From Bacillus sp. Bos-x628 (GTDB lineage: Bacteria; Bacillota; Bacilli; Bacillales; Bacillaceae), in assembly GCF_040500475.1 (NCBI RefSeq), contig NZ_CP159358.1, positions 1,178,001 to 1,242,000 of the forward strand: a DNA stretch of 64,000 bases. The letters are read 5' to 3'. Below the pieces are notes generated by a model that saw nothing but the letters and a program-made list of their open reading frames with translations, made no database searches and had not been told where the DNA came from. A program made the position numbers and the translations under genes. Shown piece by piece: positions 54,929-63,479 of this stretch. Positions within the stretch are counted from its first letter, which is position 1. Each line of letters starts with the position of its first letter.

Positions 54929-55242
54929 GAAACGAACTTTTTGATCAAGCCAAATCATTTACTGAAGAAGCTTTTACTTCTTCATTTCAATCTGGGTCAG
55001 AGCGTCAAAAAGCTGTAAAGCGAGCAAAAAATGCTGTATCATCTGCCTTTGCAAGTTCTACAGATGCAGAAAGAAACCAGCTTCATACCTTCCAAGAGCT
55101 GCTGCTTGATGATCTTTCACTTAAAAAGCTGTCCGGTGTTGGACAGCTTTTTCTTATGCTTTACTTTACTTGGAACATTTTCTTCTCCGTGATTTGCTTA
55201 AGCCCTTCCGCTTTCCCCTTGAACGATACAACCACTTCATAA
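54925..55242 (+). CDS. DUF3813-like small protein with run-on C-terminus
   Basis: GTG start coupled to the preceding ORF. The first 70 residues (RNELFDQAKSFTEEAF, KAVKRAKNAVSSAFASS, AERNQLHTFQELLLDDL) fit the helical DUF3813 family, usually about 65 residues long. No stop occurs there: the frame continues through the terminator hairpin at 55123-55152 and into the 3' end of the convergent lipoprotein gene, adding a hydrophobic tail. Most transcripts would end at the hairpin before the stop codon, so the native end may have been lost. Function unknown. Confidence 0.6.
   Translation: MRNELFDQAKSFTEEAFTSSFQSGSERQKAVKRAKNAVSSAFASSTDAERNQLHTFQELLLDDLSLKKLSGVGQLFLMLYFTWNIFFSVICLSPSAFPLNDTTTS
55123..55152 (+). 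terminator. Terminator inside the run-on frame of the DUF3813-like gene
   Basis: AAAAAGCTGTCC / GGACAGCTTTTT, 12 base pairs with a six-base loop, then C and TTATG. It can also act on the minus strand for the convergent lipoprotein gene. Confidence 0.85.
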
Positions 55243-55616
55243 GTTCCAGGCTCTACACCACTTGACCATGTATCTTGAAAATCATACGTTTCATTTGCCT
55301 TTAAGACAAATGATTGGATGGCTTGTGTGAACATACGATCTTTCGAGTAACGGTATTTTTCATTTCCATTTTCATCATAGACACGTAATTCAAACTTCTG
55401 ACTTGTATTAAATGTAAATTCAATATCATGATCAGATCGATTTTTCAATGACATTTGAAATTGAACCGAAGCACCTTTCTGGACAGGGTCGATTGTGAGC
55501 ACTGCCGTTTTTTCTCCCATTTGACCAGATACCTCCTTTTCTGGTTCGTCATTCTTTTGAGAACCACAAGCCGCTAAAATCAATGGAATGAAAAGAAGCA
55601 CCAAAAGTTTTTTCAT
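55161..55616 (-). CDS. Lipoprotein with BsuPI (proteinase inhibitor) domain
   Basis: 151-residue lipoprotein. Signal peptide MKKLLVLLFIPLILAAC with lipobox LAAC, then a beta-rich domain with SVQFQMSLKNRSDHDIEFTF, TSQKFELRVYDENGNEKYRY and PGTYEVVVSFKGKA, the BsuPI fold. In B. subtilis this place holds ipi, an intracellular proteinase inhibitor without a signal. This homologue should be outside the membrane, so its target would differ. ATG 55616 is preceded by AAGGTGGG; the longer frame is not preferred. Ends against the DUF3813-like gene. Confidence 0.8.
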   Translation of the reverse strand: MKKLLVLLFIPLILAACGSQKNDEPEKEVSGQMGEKTAVLTIDPVQKGASVQFQMSLKNRSDHDIEFTFNTSQKFELRVYDENGNEKYRYSKDRMFTQAIQSFVLKANETYDFQDTWSSGVEPGTYEVVVSFKGKAEGLKQITEKKMFQVK

Positions 55617-55632
55617 CTTCTTTCCCACCTTT

Positions 55633-56475
55633 TTAATCTCTTCTGAAAAATCCAAGAATATTGGTCGTTTGGACAATATTCGTAAAGGCTTTTGGATCGA
55701 CTTCCTTTATAATTCGTTCAAGTTCATACAGCTCATACCTTGTAATGACAATCACCATCATTGCTTTTGGCTCGTTGGTAAATGCGCCTTTAGCAGGTAC
55801 AGTGGTGATTCCTCTTACCATTTTTCCATAAATGGCTTCTTTGATTTCATCGGCTTTCTTCGTCACAATCATGGCCGTCAGTTTCTCATGTCTCGTATGA
55901 ATCGCATCAATGACCCTTGTGGTCACATATAATGTCACAAGGGTATATAATGCTTTCTCCCAACCTTGTAATAATCCTGCTGTAAAAATGATGATTCCGT
56001 TTAAAATAAAGAAATACGTGCCAACAGGCTTATCTTTCCATTTTGCTAAAATCATCGCAATAATATCGAGTCCACCTGTTGATGCCCCGTATTTTAGCGT
56101 AATCCCGATGCCAAGTGCAGAAATGACACCGCCGAACACAGCATTCAATAAAATATCTTCAGAAACGCTCGTCTCCGGTAAGATGCCGAGGAAAATGGTC
56201 GTTAAGGCAACACTGATTATGCTATATAGAGTAAAGGAACGACCAACCTTCATCCAGCCTAAAATCCCTACTGGAATGTTTAATACAAATAATAGAACCC
56301 CAGTCGATAAATAAAATGGTGCATATTCATCAATTACACTGGATAACAGCTGTGCTACTCCGGTAAAACCGCTCGCATATACGTCAGCCGGAATTAAGAA
56401 TAAATTAAGTCCAATCGCATTTAATAATGCACCAATAACAACGACAATAAGTTTTTTTGCTTCTCCAATAAACAT
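55633..56475 (-). CDS. yitT: YitT-family membrane protein
   Basis: 280-residue protein with five N-terminal hydrophobic helices (residues about 8-175) and a soluble C-terminal DUF2179 domain (about 205-280: RGITTVPAKGAFTNEPKAMM and VIVITRYELYELERII), the standard YitT architecture. GGAGG lies nine bases before the ATG. Function unknown. It is followed by the BsuPI lipoprotein gene 16 bases downstream, a probable operon. Confidence 0.9.
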   Translation of the reverse strand: MFIGEAKKLIVVVIGALLNAIGLNLFLIPADVYASGFTGVAQLLSSVIDEYAPFYLSTGVLLFVLNIPVGILGWMKVGRSFTLYSIISVALTTIFLGILPETSVSEDILLNAVFGGVISALGIGITLKYGASTGGLDIIAMILAKWKDKPVGTYFFILNGIIIFTAGLLQGWEKALYTLVTLYVTTRVIDAIHTRHEKLTAMIVTKKADEIKEAIYGKMVRGITTVPAKGAFTNEPKAMMVIVITRYELYELERIIKEVDPKAFTNIVQTTNILGFFRRD

Positions 56476-56615
56476 GATGTCATTCCTCCACTTACCATTC
56501 TCTCTATGGTTTTCCCTAAAAATTAGAATTTGAACACGAAAAGGATGATTTCTATGATATAGTTAGGCTAAAAAGATGTAATTTTGCAGATTTCATTCAG
56601 AAAGAAGGGATTTTT

Positions 56616-57473
56616 ATGACTGTTCATATCATAGCAGACAGTGCTGCTGACCTGCCTCTTTCTTATTATGATGAACATAACATAACACTCATTCCGCTAC
56701 GTGTATTACTTGGTGAGCAGGAATTTGAGGATTTAATCACAATTGAGCCAAAACAAGTATTTGATGCAATGAGACAAGGCGAAAGTCCAAAAACTTCACA
56801 ACCTTCACCAAACAGGATCAAAGAAGCCTTTGTATCCCTTGCACAAACTCATACAGCCGCACTTTATGTCGCTTTTTCATCAGAGCTTTCAGGTACATAT
56901 CAAACAGCCGTCATGATGGCAAACGAAGTAAAGGAAGAATATCCAGACTTCGATTTACGAATCATTGATTCTAAATGTGCTTCACTCGGCTATGGACTGG
57001 CTGTCAAACACGCTCAGACACTTGCCATTGACGGAAATACAATACAAGAAATTGAAACGTCTGTAAAGCATTTTTGTGGATCTTTACAACATATTTTTAC
57101 TGTAGACGATTTATCGTACTTAGCAAGAGGGGGAAGAATCACTAAAGCATCAGCTTTTGTTGGCGGTCTTTTGAGCATTAAACCTATTTTACACGTAGAG
57201 GATGGAAAGCTTGTTCCGCTTGAGAAAATCCGGGGACGTAAAAAACTACTCAAACGAATTATCGAACTGATGAAAGAGCGTGGAACAGACTGGTCAAATC
57301 AAACTGTTGGGATCAGCCATGGCGATGACCCTGCACTTGCAGAGGATATGAGACAATTGATAGAAACAGCATTTCATCCAAAAGATATTGATATCAATAT
57401 CATTGGTGCAGCCGTTGGGTCTCATTCAGGACCTGGAACGCTTGCAATCTTTTTTACAGGCAACCCATCATAA
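56616..57473 (+). CDS. yitS: DegV-family fatty-acid-binding protein YitS
   Basis: 285-residue DegV/FakB-type protein that binds fatty acids, in some bacteria for the FakA kinase. It starts [20 protein letters not shown] (TDS/ADSAADL motif), with [14 protein letters not shown] and [16 protein letters not shown] conserved, and [18 protein letters not shown] lies upstream of the ATG. It diverges from yitT as in B. subtilis. Confidence 0.92.
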   Translation: MTVHIIADSAADLPLSYYDEHNITLIPLRVLLGEQEFEDLITIEPKQVFDAMRQGESPKTSQPSPNRIKEAFVSLAQTHTAALYVAFSSELSGTYQTAVMMANEVKEEYPDFDLRIIDSKCASLGYGLAVKHAQTLAIDGNTIQEIETSVKHFCGSLQHIFTVDDLSYLARGGRITKASAFVGGLLSIKPILHVEDGKLVPLEKIRGRKKLLKRIIELMKERGTDWSNQTVGISHGDDPALAEDMRQLIETAFHPKDIDINIIGAAVGSHSGPGTLAIFFTGNPS

Positions 57474-57505
57474 AAGCACCCTTCCCTACATATGTAGGGG
57501 GGACC

Positions 57506-57619
57506 CTAGTCTGTCAGCATGACGCCAATCCGCTTCACATTTGTTTCGGTCGTTCTGCCTGTTTGATTGCTGCATGAGGCGAGCACAATCAACATGGCTG
57601 CCATCAGAAGAAATGTCAT
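57506..57619 (-). CDS. Very small lipoprotein or truncated BMP-type lipoprotein
   Basis: 37 residues: a signal peptide MTFLLMAAMLIVLASC with a lipobox ending in Cys 16, then SNQTGRTTETNVKRIGVMLT and stop. AAAGGAG is seven bases before the ATG, an excellent ribosome site. The mature part ends where a binding-protein fold usually begins (KRIGVMLTD, compare EKVGLLVPDT in Med), so it could be a truncated lipoprotein, or a genuine tiny one. Not a B. subtilis gene that I know of. Confidence 0.5.
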   Translation of the reverse strand: MTFLLMAAMLIVLASCSNQTGRTTETNVKRIGVMLTD

Positions 57620-57690
57620 CCACACACTCCTTTTATCAACTTACTCTTTTTATCGGATTTCGGTGATGTTGTTTCAATGATAAGTGGAAA

Positions 57691-57725
57691 AATCAGGCTG
57701 TCGAGAAAATCTCGACAGCCTGATT
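57691..57725 (-). terminator. Palindromic repeat, copy 2: terminator of yitL
   Basis: AATCAGGCTGTCGAGA / TCTCGACAGCCTGATT with loop AAA; on the minus strand followed by TTTTCC. The core matches the palindrome at 24448-24490. Confidence 0.88.
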
Positions 57726-57735
57726 GAGCAACTGC

Positions 57736-58584
57736 TCACTTTTTCTCATATGTCCAGCCTTCTTTTTGATCAATTAGGCCATTTTTCATCAAGTGACCTA
57801 ATGCTCGTTTAAAAGCGGCCTTACTCATTTGAAACCTTTCGCGAATATCATCTCGGTCACTTTTGTCCCAATAGGGCATCGCACCATTTCTGTTTCTCAT
57901 ATAAGTTAAGATCTGTTCTGCATCAACTGATAATGCGTCCTGTTTTCTAGGAAGGAGAGAGACGTTAACGGTTCCATCCTCTTTCACTGCAATGACACGA
58001 CCTGTGACAGTAGATCCAAGTCTTGGTTCTTCCTTTCGTTCTGTGCGATGGATAAACCCTCTAATTCCTGTATCTGTCAGCATAAAGGAGCCTGTCGCAA
58101 TCAAGCGGTAAATCGTCCCTGTTATGTCTTTGTTCATAATGGTATTAGGTGCTTCGGTAAACAGCTTACTGATGATATCTTCTGTGGCTGGTTTTGCGAA
58201 CAATCTCCCGTAGCTTGTGACTTTTAGCATACAGTAAAGCCGGTCTCCTTTTTTGGGCCATGCTTCTTCAAAAGGCGGGAGGTGTTCTGTTGCCACAAGT
58301 GCATCTTTTGATAACCCGACATCAACAAATACGCCCATATCCTCTACAACATCAACGACTTCAACCCATCCGTATGTATGTGCGTTAATAATAGGCTTTT
58401 TCATTGTAGCTGCTAGTCTCTCTTCATGATCTACATATAGATAGACATCCACTTCATCTCTATCTTCAATATCTTCTGTGACCTCACTACGATGTAAGAG
58501 GACAGAATCTTCGCCATCTGTCAAAAAGTATCCGTACTCCATCTCTTTCTCTATTTGCAAGGTCACTTGCTCACCTGGTCTCAT
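57736..58584 (-). CDS. yitL: S1-domain RNA-binding protein YitL (CvfB family)
   Basis: 282-residue protein with tandem S1-like OB domains (EYGYFLTDGEDSVLLHRSEV near 15; DVVEDMGVFVDVGLSKDALV near 75; TGSFMLTDTGIRGFIHRTE near 165) and a C-terminal winged helix (MSKAAFKRALGHLMKNGLI), the CvfB layout. CvfB binds RNA and affects virulence factor expression in staphylococci. ATG 58584 follows AGGAAGGA; an ATG 15 codons earlier is possible and would match the annotated B. subtilis length more closely. Confidence 0.88.
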   Translation of the reverse strand: MRPGEQVTLQIEKEMEYGYFLTDGEDSVLLHRSEVTEDIEDRDEVDVYLYVDHEERLAATMKKPIINAHTYGWVEVVDVVEDMGVFVDVGLSKDALVATEHLPPFEEAWPKKGDRLYCMLKVTSYGRLFAKPATEDIISKLFTEAPNTIMNKDITGTIYRLIATGSFMLTDTGIRGFIHRTERKEEPRLGSTVTGRVIAVKEDGTVNVSLLPRKQDALSVDAEQILTYMRNRNGAMPYWDKSDRDDIRERFQMSKAAFKRALGHLMKNGLIDQKEGWTYEKK

Positions 58585-58822
58585 GTTCTCTTCCTTCCTA
58601 TCTGCCCATAAAGAGCATTCGTTCATCATTTGATTTCACTTTATTCTACTATACTTCTTAGCACATGAACATCTCTAGTTTTGTTAGCTAAAGTGGACAA
58701 TCCGTAGGTGATTTATACAGAAAGAGCTTGAACTCATTGACCTATCAATGCGCTAACGTTTCTTCTATCCCCATTTGCATGATAAGATAGACGCATTATC
58801 TAATACTTGGAGGTCATGAGTC

Positions 58823-59314
58823 ATGGCAAAAGAAAGTTCGTTTGACATTGTATCGAAGATCGAATTACCAGAGGTGCAAAACGCCATTCAAGCAGCTTTA
58901 AAAGAAATCAAAAACCGTTATGATTTCAAAGGAAGTAAAAGTGATATTTCATTAGAGAAAGAAGAGCTCGTTCTCATCTCAGACGATGACTTCAAGCTAG
59001 AGCAGCTAAAAGATGTGCTTGTGTCAAAACTCATTAAACGAAATGTACCGACAAAAAATATCGACTACGGCAAAACCGAGCATGCACTTGGCGGGACTGT
59101 ACGTCAACGTGCAAAACTGATTAGCGGAATTGATAAAGACAATGCTAAAAAAATCAACACACTCATTAAGCAATCTGGTCTCAAGGTGAAGTCTCAATTC
59201 CAAGATGATCAAGTGCGTGTGACAGGGAAAAATAAGGATGATTTACAGGAAGTCATTTCACTTATTCGCAAAGCTGATTTGCCGATTGATGTCCAATTTA
59301 TAAATTTTCGATAA
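58823..59314 (+). CDS. yitK: YajQ-family nucleotide-binding protein YitK
   Basis: 163-residue UPF0234/YajQ protein with two ferredoxin-like domains. It starts [20 protein letters not shown], has [20 protein letters not shown], and ends [20 protein letters not shown]. YajQ proteins bind RNA or cyclic di-GMP in some bacteria. GGAGG lies about eight bases before the ATG. Single gene, diverging from yitL. Confidence 0.93.
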   Translation: MAKESSFDIVSKIELPEVQNAIQAALKEIKNRYDFKGSKSDISLEKEELVLISDDDFKLEQLKDVLVSKLIKRNVPTKNIDYGKTEHALGGTVRQRAKLISGIDKDNAKKINTLIKQSGLKVKSQFQDDQVRVTGKNKDDLQEVISLIRKADLPIDVQFINFR

Positions 59315-59397
59315 ATTTTAAATTTTCCATTGATTATTTCCGATTTTTTCGATACAGTTAATGGAAGTTCAATTCATTGACAGATTCATATTGCTTT

Positions 59398-59567
59398 CTT
59401 ATCGAGAGAGGCAGAGGGACTGGCCCTGTGAAGCCTCAGCAACCGGTGTAATAGACAAACACTTTCTATAACCAAGGTGCTAAATCCAGCAAGCTACTGC
59501 TTGGAAGATAAGGAGAAGAATTACGATACTTTCAAAAAGTCTTCTTCTTATCAGAAGGCTTTTTTTG
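59398..59567 (+). promoter_or_regulatory. SAM-I riboswitch (S-box) of yitJ
   Basis: Aptamer at 59398-59512: P1 pairs CTTATC with GATAAG, and the S-box core GAGAGAGGCAGAGGGACTGG, GAAGCCTCAGCAACCGG, AAGGTGCTAAATCCAGCAAG and TTGGAAGATAAGGAGAAG is complete. Terminator AAAAAGTCTTCT / AGAAGGCTTTTTT lies at 59534-59565. CTTCTTCTTATC of the terminator can instead pair with GATAAGGAGAAG (59507-59518), forming the antiterminator. SAM binding therefore turns yitJ off. Confidence 0.95.
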
Positions 59568-59592
59568 TTACATAGAAATAAGGAGGAATACA

Positions 59593-61464
59593 ATGGGCCT
59601 ATTACAAGATTTACAAAACCGCGTGCTGATTGCTGATGGAGCAATGGGAACACTTTTATATTCTTATGGAATTGATCGCTGCTTTGAAGAATTAAATCTA
59701 TCAAAGGAAGATGAAGTCAAAAGGGTACATGAGGCGTACGTACAGGCGGGAGCTGACATCATCCAAACGAACACGTATGGAGCGAATTATATTAAACTAT
59801 CCCGCTACGGTTTAGAAGAAGAAACGAAACGTATCAATACAAAAGCTATGCAAATTGCCAAAGCAGCCGCAGGCTCTGCTTATGTACTCGGAACGATTGG
59901 CGGCATCCGAACGTTTAACAAAAATGCATACTCCATTGAGGAAATTAAACGAAGCTTTAGAGAGCAGTTGTATCTTCTATTAAATGAACAGCCTGACGGA
60001 CTATTACTTGAAACCTATTACGACCTCGAAGAAGCAAAGGCGGTTCTACACATCGCACGCAAAGAAACGGAACTCCCTATTGTCATGAACGTATCCATGC
60101 ACGAACAAGGTGTCCTGCAAGATGGAACGCCGCTCCATGACGGTTTATCTGAATTATCCTCTCTTGGAGCTGATGTCGTCGGCATTAACTGCAGACTAGG
60201 TCCCTATCATATGATTCAGGCACTCGAAGGTGTGCCGCTTTTTGAAAATTCTTATTTATCTGTCTATCCAAACAGCAGTCTACCATCTCTTGAAAAAGGT
60301 AGACTTGTCTATGATACAGATAATGATTATTTCCGAAAGAGTGCACTAGAGTTTAGAAATCAAGGTGCCCGTCTTATCGGTGGCTGCTGCGGAACGACCC
60401 CTCAGCATATCCGAGCCATGGCGGAAGCTGTAAAAGATTTAGCGCCGGTCAAAGAAAAAAAAGTCAAAATTTTAAAAGAAGAAAGCATTTCACTCCAAGA
60501 TCAACGCACAGAACCTGGGCTTGACGAGCTTGCCATTCAAAAGCGGTCAATCATCGTGGAACTGGACCCGCCAAAGAAGCTCAACTTTGAAAAATTTCTT
60601 ACTGCTGCGAAAGAATTAAAGAAAGCAGGCATTGATGCTCTGACGTTAGCCGATAATTCCCTTGCCACCCCGCGCATTAGCAATGTGGCATGCGGCGCTT
60701 TGCTGAAGCAGCAACTCGATATGCGTTCACTTGTTCATATTACTTGTCGAGATCGCAATTTAATCGGATTGCAATCACATTTGATGGGACTTGATACTCT
60801 CGGATTAACCGATATTTTAGCGATTACAGGCGACCCTTCAAAAATCGGTGACTTCCCAGGAGCAACGTCTGTTTATGATTTAACGTCCTTTGATCTGATC
60901 CGTCTGATTAAACAATTTAATGAAGGACTCTCCTTCTCAGGCAAACCGCTTGGTAAAAAGACCAATTTTTCCGTGGCAGGAGCGTTTAATCCAAATGTTC
61001 GTCATATTGATAAAGCCGTCAAACGCCTTGAGAAAAAAGTAGAATACGGTGCTGATTATTTCATCTCACAGCCAGTTTATTCAGAGGAACAGCTTGTGAA
61101 AATTCATGAGGAAATCCGTCACCTCGATCAACCGATTTACATCGGCATTATGCCTTTAACAAGTAGCCGGAATGCAGAATTTATTCACCATGAAATCCCA
61201 GGCATCAAGCTGTCTGACTCGATTCGTGACATCATGGCAAAAGCAGGGGATGACAAGGAAAAACAGCGAACAGAAGGGTTAGCGATAGCCCGCTCTTTAA
61301 TAGACACTGCTTGCGATCTGTTTAATGGCATTTATTTAATTACACCTTTCCTTCGATCAGATTTAACAGCAGAACTGACGAATTACATTCACCAGAAAGA
61401 TAAGGGGGCAAAAGCACATGTCAACTATCACGGAACAGCTAAAGAAACGAAATCTCGTCTTTGA
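59593..61464 (+). CDS. yitJ: Bifunctional homocysteine S-methyltransferase / methylenetetrahydrofolate reductase
   Basis: 623-residue fusion. The N-terminal half (about 1-290) is a homocysteine S-methyltransferase domain: [35 protein letters not shown] and the zinc-binding pair in [17 protein letters not shown]. The C-terminal half (about 320-610) is a MetF-like reductase: [47 protein letters not shown] and [10 protein letters not shown]. It makes methyltetrahydrofolate for methionine synthesis. GGAGG precedes the ATG. Its 3' end overlaps a small ORF resembling the start of metH. Confidence 0.95.
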   Translation: MGLLQDLQNRVLIADGAMGTLLYSYGIDRCFEELNLSKEDEVKRVHEAYVQAGADIIQTNTYGANYIKLSRYGLEEETKRINTKAMQIAKAAAGSAYVLGTIGGIRTFNKNAYSIEEIKRSFREQLYLLLNEQPDGLLLETYYDLEEAKAVLHIARKETELPIVMNVSMHEQGVLQDGTPLHDGLSELSSLGADVVGINCRLGPYHMIQALEGVPLFENSYLSVYPNSSLPSLEKGRLVYDTDNDYFRKSALEFRNQGARLIGGCCGTTPQHIRAMAEAVKDLAPVKEKKVKILKEESISLQDQRTEPGLDELAIQKRSIIVELDPPKKLNFEKFLTAAKELKKAGIDALTLADNSLATPRISNVACGALLKQQLDMRSLVHITCRDRNLIGLQSHLMGLDTLGLTDILAITGDPSKIGDFPGATSVYDLTSFDLIRLIKQFNEGLSFSGKPLGKKTNFSVAGAFNPNVRHIDKAVKRLEKKVEYGADYFISQPVYSEEQLVKIHEEIRHLDQPIYIGIMPLTSSRNAEFIHHEIPGIKLSDSIRDIMAKAGDDKEKQRTEGLAIARSLIDTACDLFNGIYLITPFLRSDLTAELTNYIHQKDKGAKAHVNYHGTAKETKSRL

Positions 61465-61582
61465 TGGAAATGCTGTTTGGTCACCACCTAGTCTTACAAG
61501 GAAAAGTGAAAAATTATTAGCTGAATACCTTCTTCTCAATGAAGGCAGAGAGAAAAATTGGTTTGCCCTGTTTTTGTGTTAA
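61418..61582 (+). pseudogene. metH-like N-terminal remnant overlapping the end of yitJ
   Basis: 54-codon ORF in another frame, [20 protein letters not shown], then unrelated-looking sequence ending NWFALFLC. In many Bacillaceae metH directly follows yitJ and begins with an (S)xxxxQLKxRILVxDGAMG-like sequence. The overlap, the AAGGGGGC ribosome site seven bases before the ATG and the matching first 17 residues suggest that metH was deleted, leaving its translation start. The assignment is by eye. Confidence 0.45.
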
Positions 61583-61590
61583 TAATAGTC

Positions 61591-61645
61591 GAACCTCCTT
61601 TGAATGGAGGTTCTTGAAAGCTGTAGACACCATTCGTCTACAGCT
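61591..61645 (+). terminator. Double hairpin between yitJ and the siderophore gene
   Basis: Two stems: GAACCTCC / GGAGGTTC (61591-61613) and AGCTGTAGAC / GTCTACAGCT (61619-61645). The second is followed by CTTTCATTATTTTT. Likely ends yitJ transcription, and could act on the convergent siderophore operon. Confidence 0.7.
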
Positions 61646-61651
61646 CTTTCA

Positions 61652-63466
61652 TTATTTTTCGCCTACAGATGATAGGACGTGTGCAAGCGCATTTGTTACT
61701 TTCCCATGCTCTGACGCATGTGGGCGATCGTCTCCATCTCCATAGCCATAATCAATCATTCGATTACGGTTTAAACAAAGCTTTGTTAGCTGAGGCTGGA
61801 AAAGGTCAAATAATGCAAAACGTTCTTTTAGTTGCGGGAATTGCTGCTGATAATCTAGAATTTCTTCTGCAAGCAAACGCCAAAGAGCGGTTTCTTCTAG
61901 TAGCTGATGGTTTTCTAAAACATTTGACACGTAACGCAGGTTACAAATAAATAGTCCTGTAAAGATAAATTGTACTAAACCTTCTGGGGGTTCACTTCGC
62001 AACACTTCTTTTAAATCTTCATCTAATGATGCTAATTCTGGCAGTGGCTGGTCACTAATGTTCACATCATCAACGAAATCCTTTATCGCCAAACGATGTG
62101 GTTGATAATCTTTTAGGACAAGAATCGTATTTTGCCCATGTGGGGAAAATACCGTCCCGTATTGATACATAAAATGTAGTAGCGGAGGCATCACAACATG
62201 GAAGAAAGCAGCCATCCACTCTTTTGCCGAGAGTTTCGATTTTTCAATTAGCTGTTTAATATACGGTTCACCTTCATGATCTTCATACGTCAGTGCCGCA
62301 AGTGTCACAGGGGTCTCCCCTTCATCTAAGTACGTATAAATACTTTCTCTAAAAATCACGCCGAGCATTTCAAGATATTGATAAGGCGCACCAGGTAGTT
62401 TGCTGTAGTAAGGGTGATCGACATTTATACTCGCATTTTCACCTGGTAAAATCACGCGGCATACGTCAGACAAAAATGGGTCTTGATCGGCAATCCCTTT
62501 AATATGTGCCGTAATGCGAGGAGCGATGACAGTCCGCTCTGACGGAAGCCCTCGATACACAAGCGTATTTAAAATACTCATTGGTAATTTAATATGATGC
62601 TTTCCTTTATTTGAGATGTTTGTAAAGGTTCTGATCGACTGCTGCGGCACGTATTGATCAAGACCCTCGCCTAAATAAACAATGCGGCGCATGGCCAAAT
62701 CTTCTGGGAAATGTTGAATAATCATATGTGTCCATTGCCATTTATGAACGGGCATCATATAATAATCAGTCGGATTCAAGCCTTCATCCTTTAATACACG
62801 CTGAAATTGACGAATGGTCACCTCATCTAATTCCTTCTTTATTATCTGCTCATAATTTTCATGTTCGACCGCATGAAATGTTGCAAGCTGACGGTGTACG
62901 GCAATCCAAGACAGCTGCACACTTTCTTGCCTTTCAGGTGCATAGGCTAAGTAATCTTCATAACTGAACCCGATACGTCCTTTGTTATATACAATCCAAG
63001 GATGTCCGGTCATCTCTCCTTCAATCCACGCATAATCTGTATCTATCAGTTCATCCGCACGAAGCGCCTTTTTCGATAACAAATGAACATCTGCTAACAA
63101 TGTGTGATGAAGCTCTTTGATCAGATGACCTGTTGTTTCAGATGACATCGGAATGATTGGCTGTATATCCAGTAAAAAAATAATAGCGCTGACATCCTTT
63201 GTCCATTTTCCATCTTGATAGTACTCAATTGATTCAGCAATCGTATCATAACTATCAAACAAGCGAGGTTTTGCAAGATAACGATATTTCTTATGTTCAT
63301 GAATCATTAGTTCATACTGAACGATTCCATCCCCGCCTTTAAGCTGAACGGGATGAATCATATCCTCATACATATATTCAGACAGCATTTTTGCCACCAT
63401 TTTCTGGTTTGCTTTTTTCCACGCATCTGGGTTCACTGCTATTTTCAATTCGTCTTGCATATTCAT
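61652..63466 (-). CDS. IucA/IucC-family NIS siderophore synthetase
   Basis: 604-residue ATP-dependent synthetase of NRPS-independent siderophore assembly, joining citrate or a citrate intermediate to an amine or hydroxamate arm. Landmarks are GEMTGHPWIVYNKGRIGFSY (HPxxKxRxG-like, with HPWIVYNKGRIG), MPVHKWQW, SIRTFTNISNKGKHHIKLPM (the STxR/K-like ATP site), and the C-terminal FerH-like GTVFSPHGQNTILVLKDYQP. ATG 63466 follows AAGGAGG by eight bases; the upstream frame overlaps the monooxygenase gene. The C-terminal class (IucC type) is suggested by position at the end of the cluster. B. subtilis lacks this gene. Confidence 0.88.
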   Translation of the reverse strand: MNMQDELKIAVNPDAWKKANQKMVAKMLSEYMYEDMIHPVQLKGGDGIVQYELMIHEHKKYRYLAKPRLFDSYDTIAESIEYYQDGKWTKDVSAIIFLLDIQPIIPMSSETTGHLIKELHHTLLADVHLLSKKALRADELIDTDYAWIEGEMTGHPWIVYNKGRIGFSYEDYLAYAPERQESVQLSWIAVHRQLATFHAVEHENYEQIIKKELDEVTIRQFQRVLKDEGLNPTDYYMMPVHKWQWTHMIIQHFPEDLAMRRIVYLGEGLDQYVPQQSIRTFTNISNKGKHHIKLPMSILNTLVYRGLPSERTVIAPRITAHIKGIADQDPFLSDVCRVILPGENASINVDHPYYSKLPGAPYQYLEMLGVIFRESIYTYLDEGETPVTLAALTYEDHEGEPYIKQLIEKSKLSAKEWMAAFFHVVMPPLLHFMYQYGTVFSPHGQNTILVLKDYQPHRLAIKDFVDDVNISDQPLPELASLDEDLKEVLRSEPPEGLVQFIFTGLFICNLRYVSNVLENHQLLEETALWRLLAEEILDYQQQFPQLKERFALFDLFQPQLTKLCLNRNRMIDYGYGDGDDRPHASEHGKVTNALAHVLSSVGEK

Positions 63467-63479
63467 CGCTCCATCCTCC

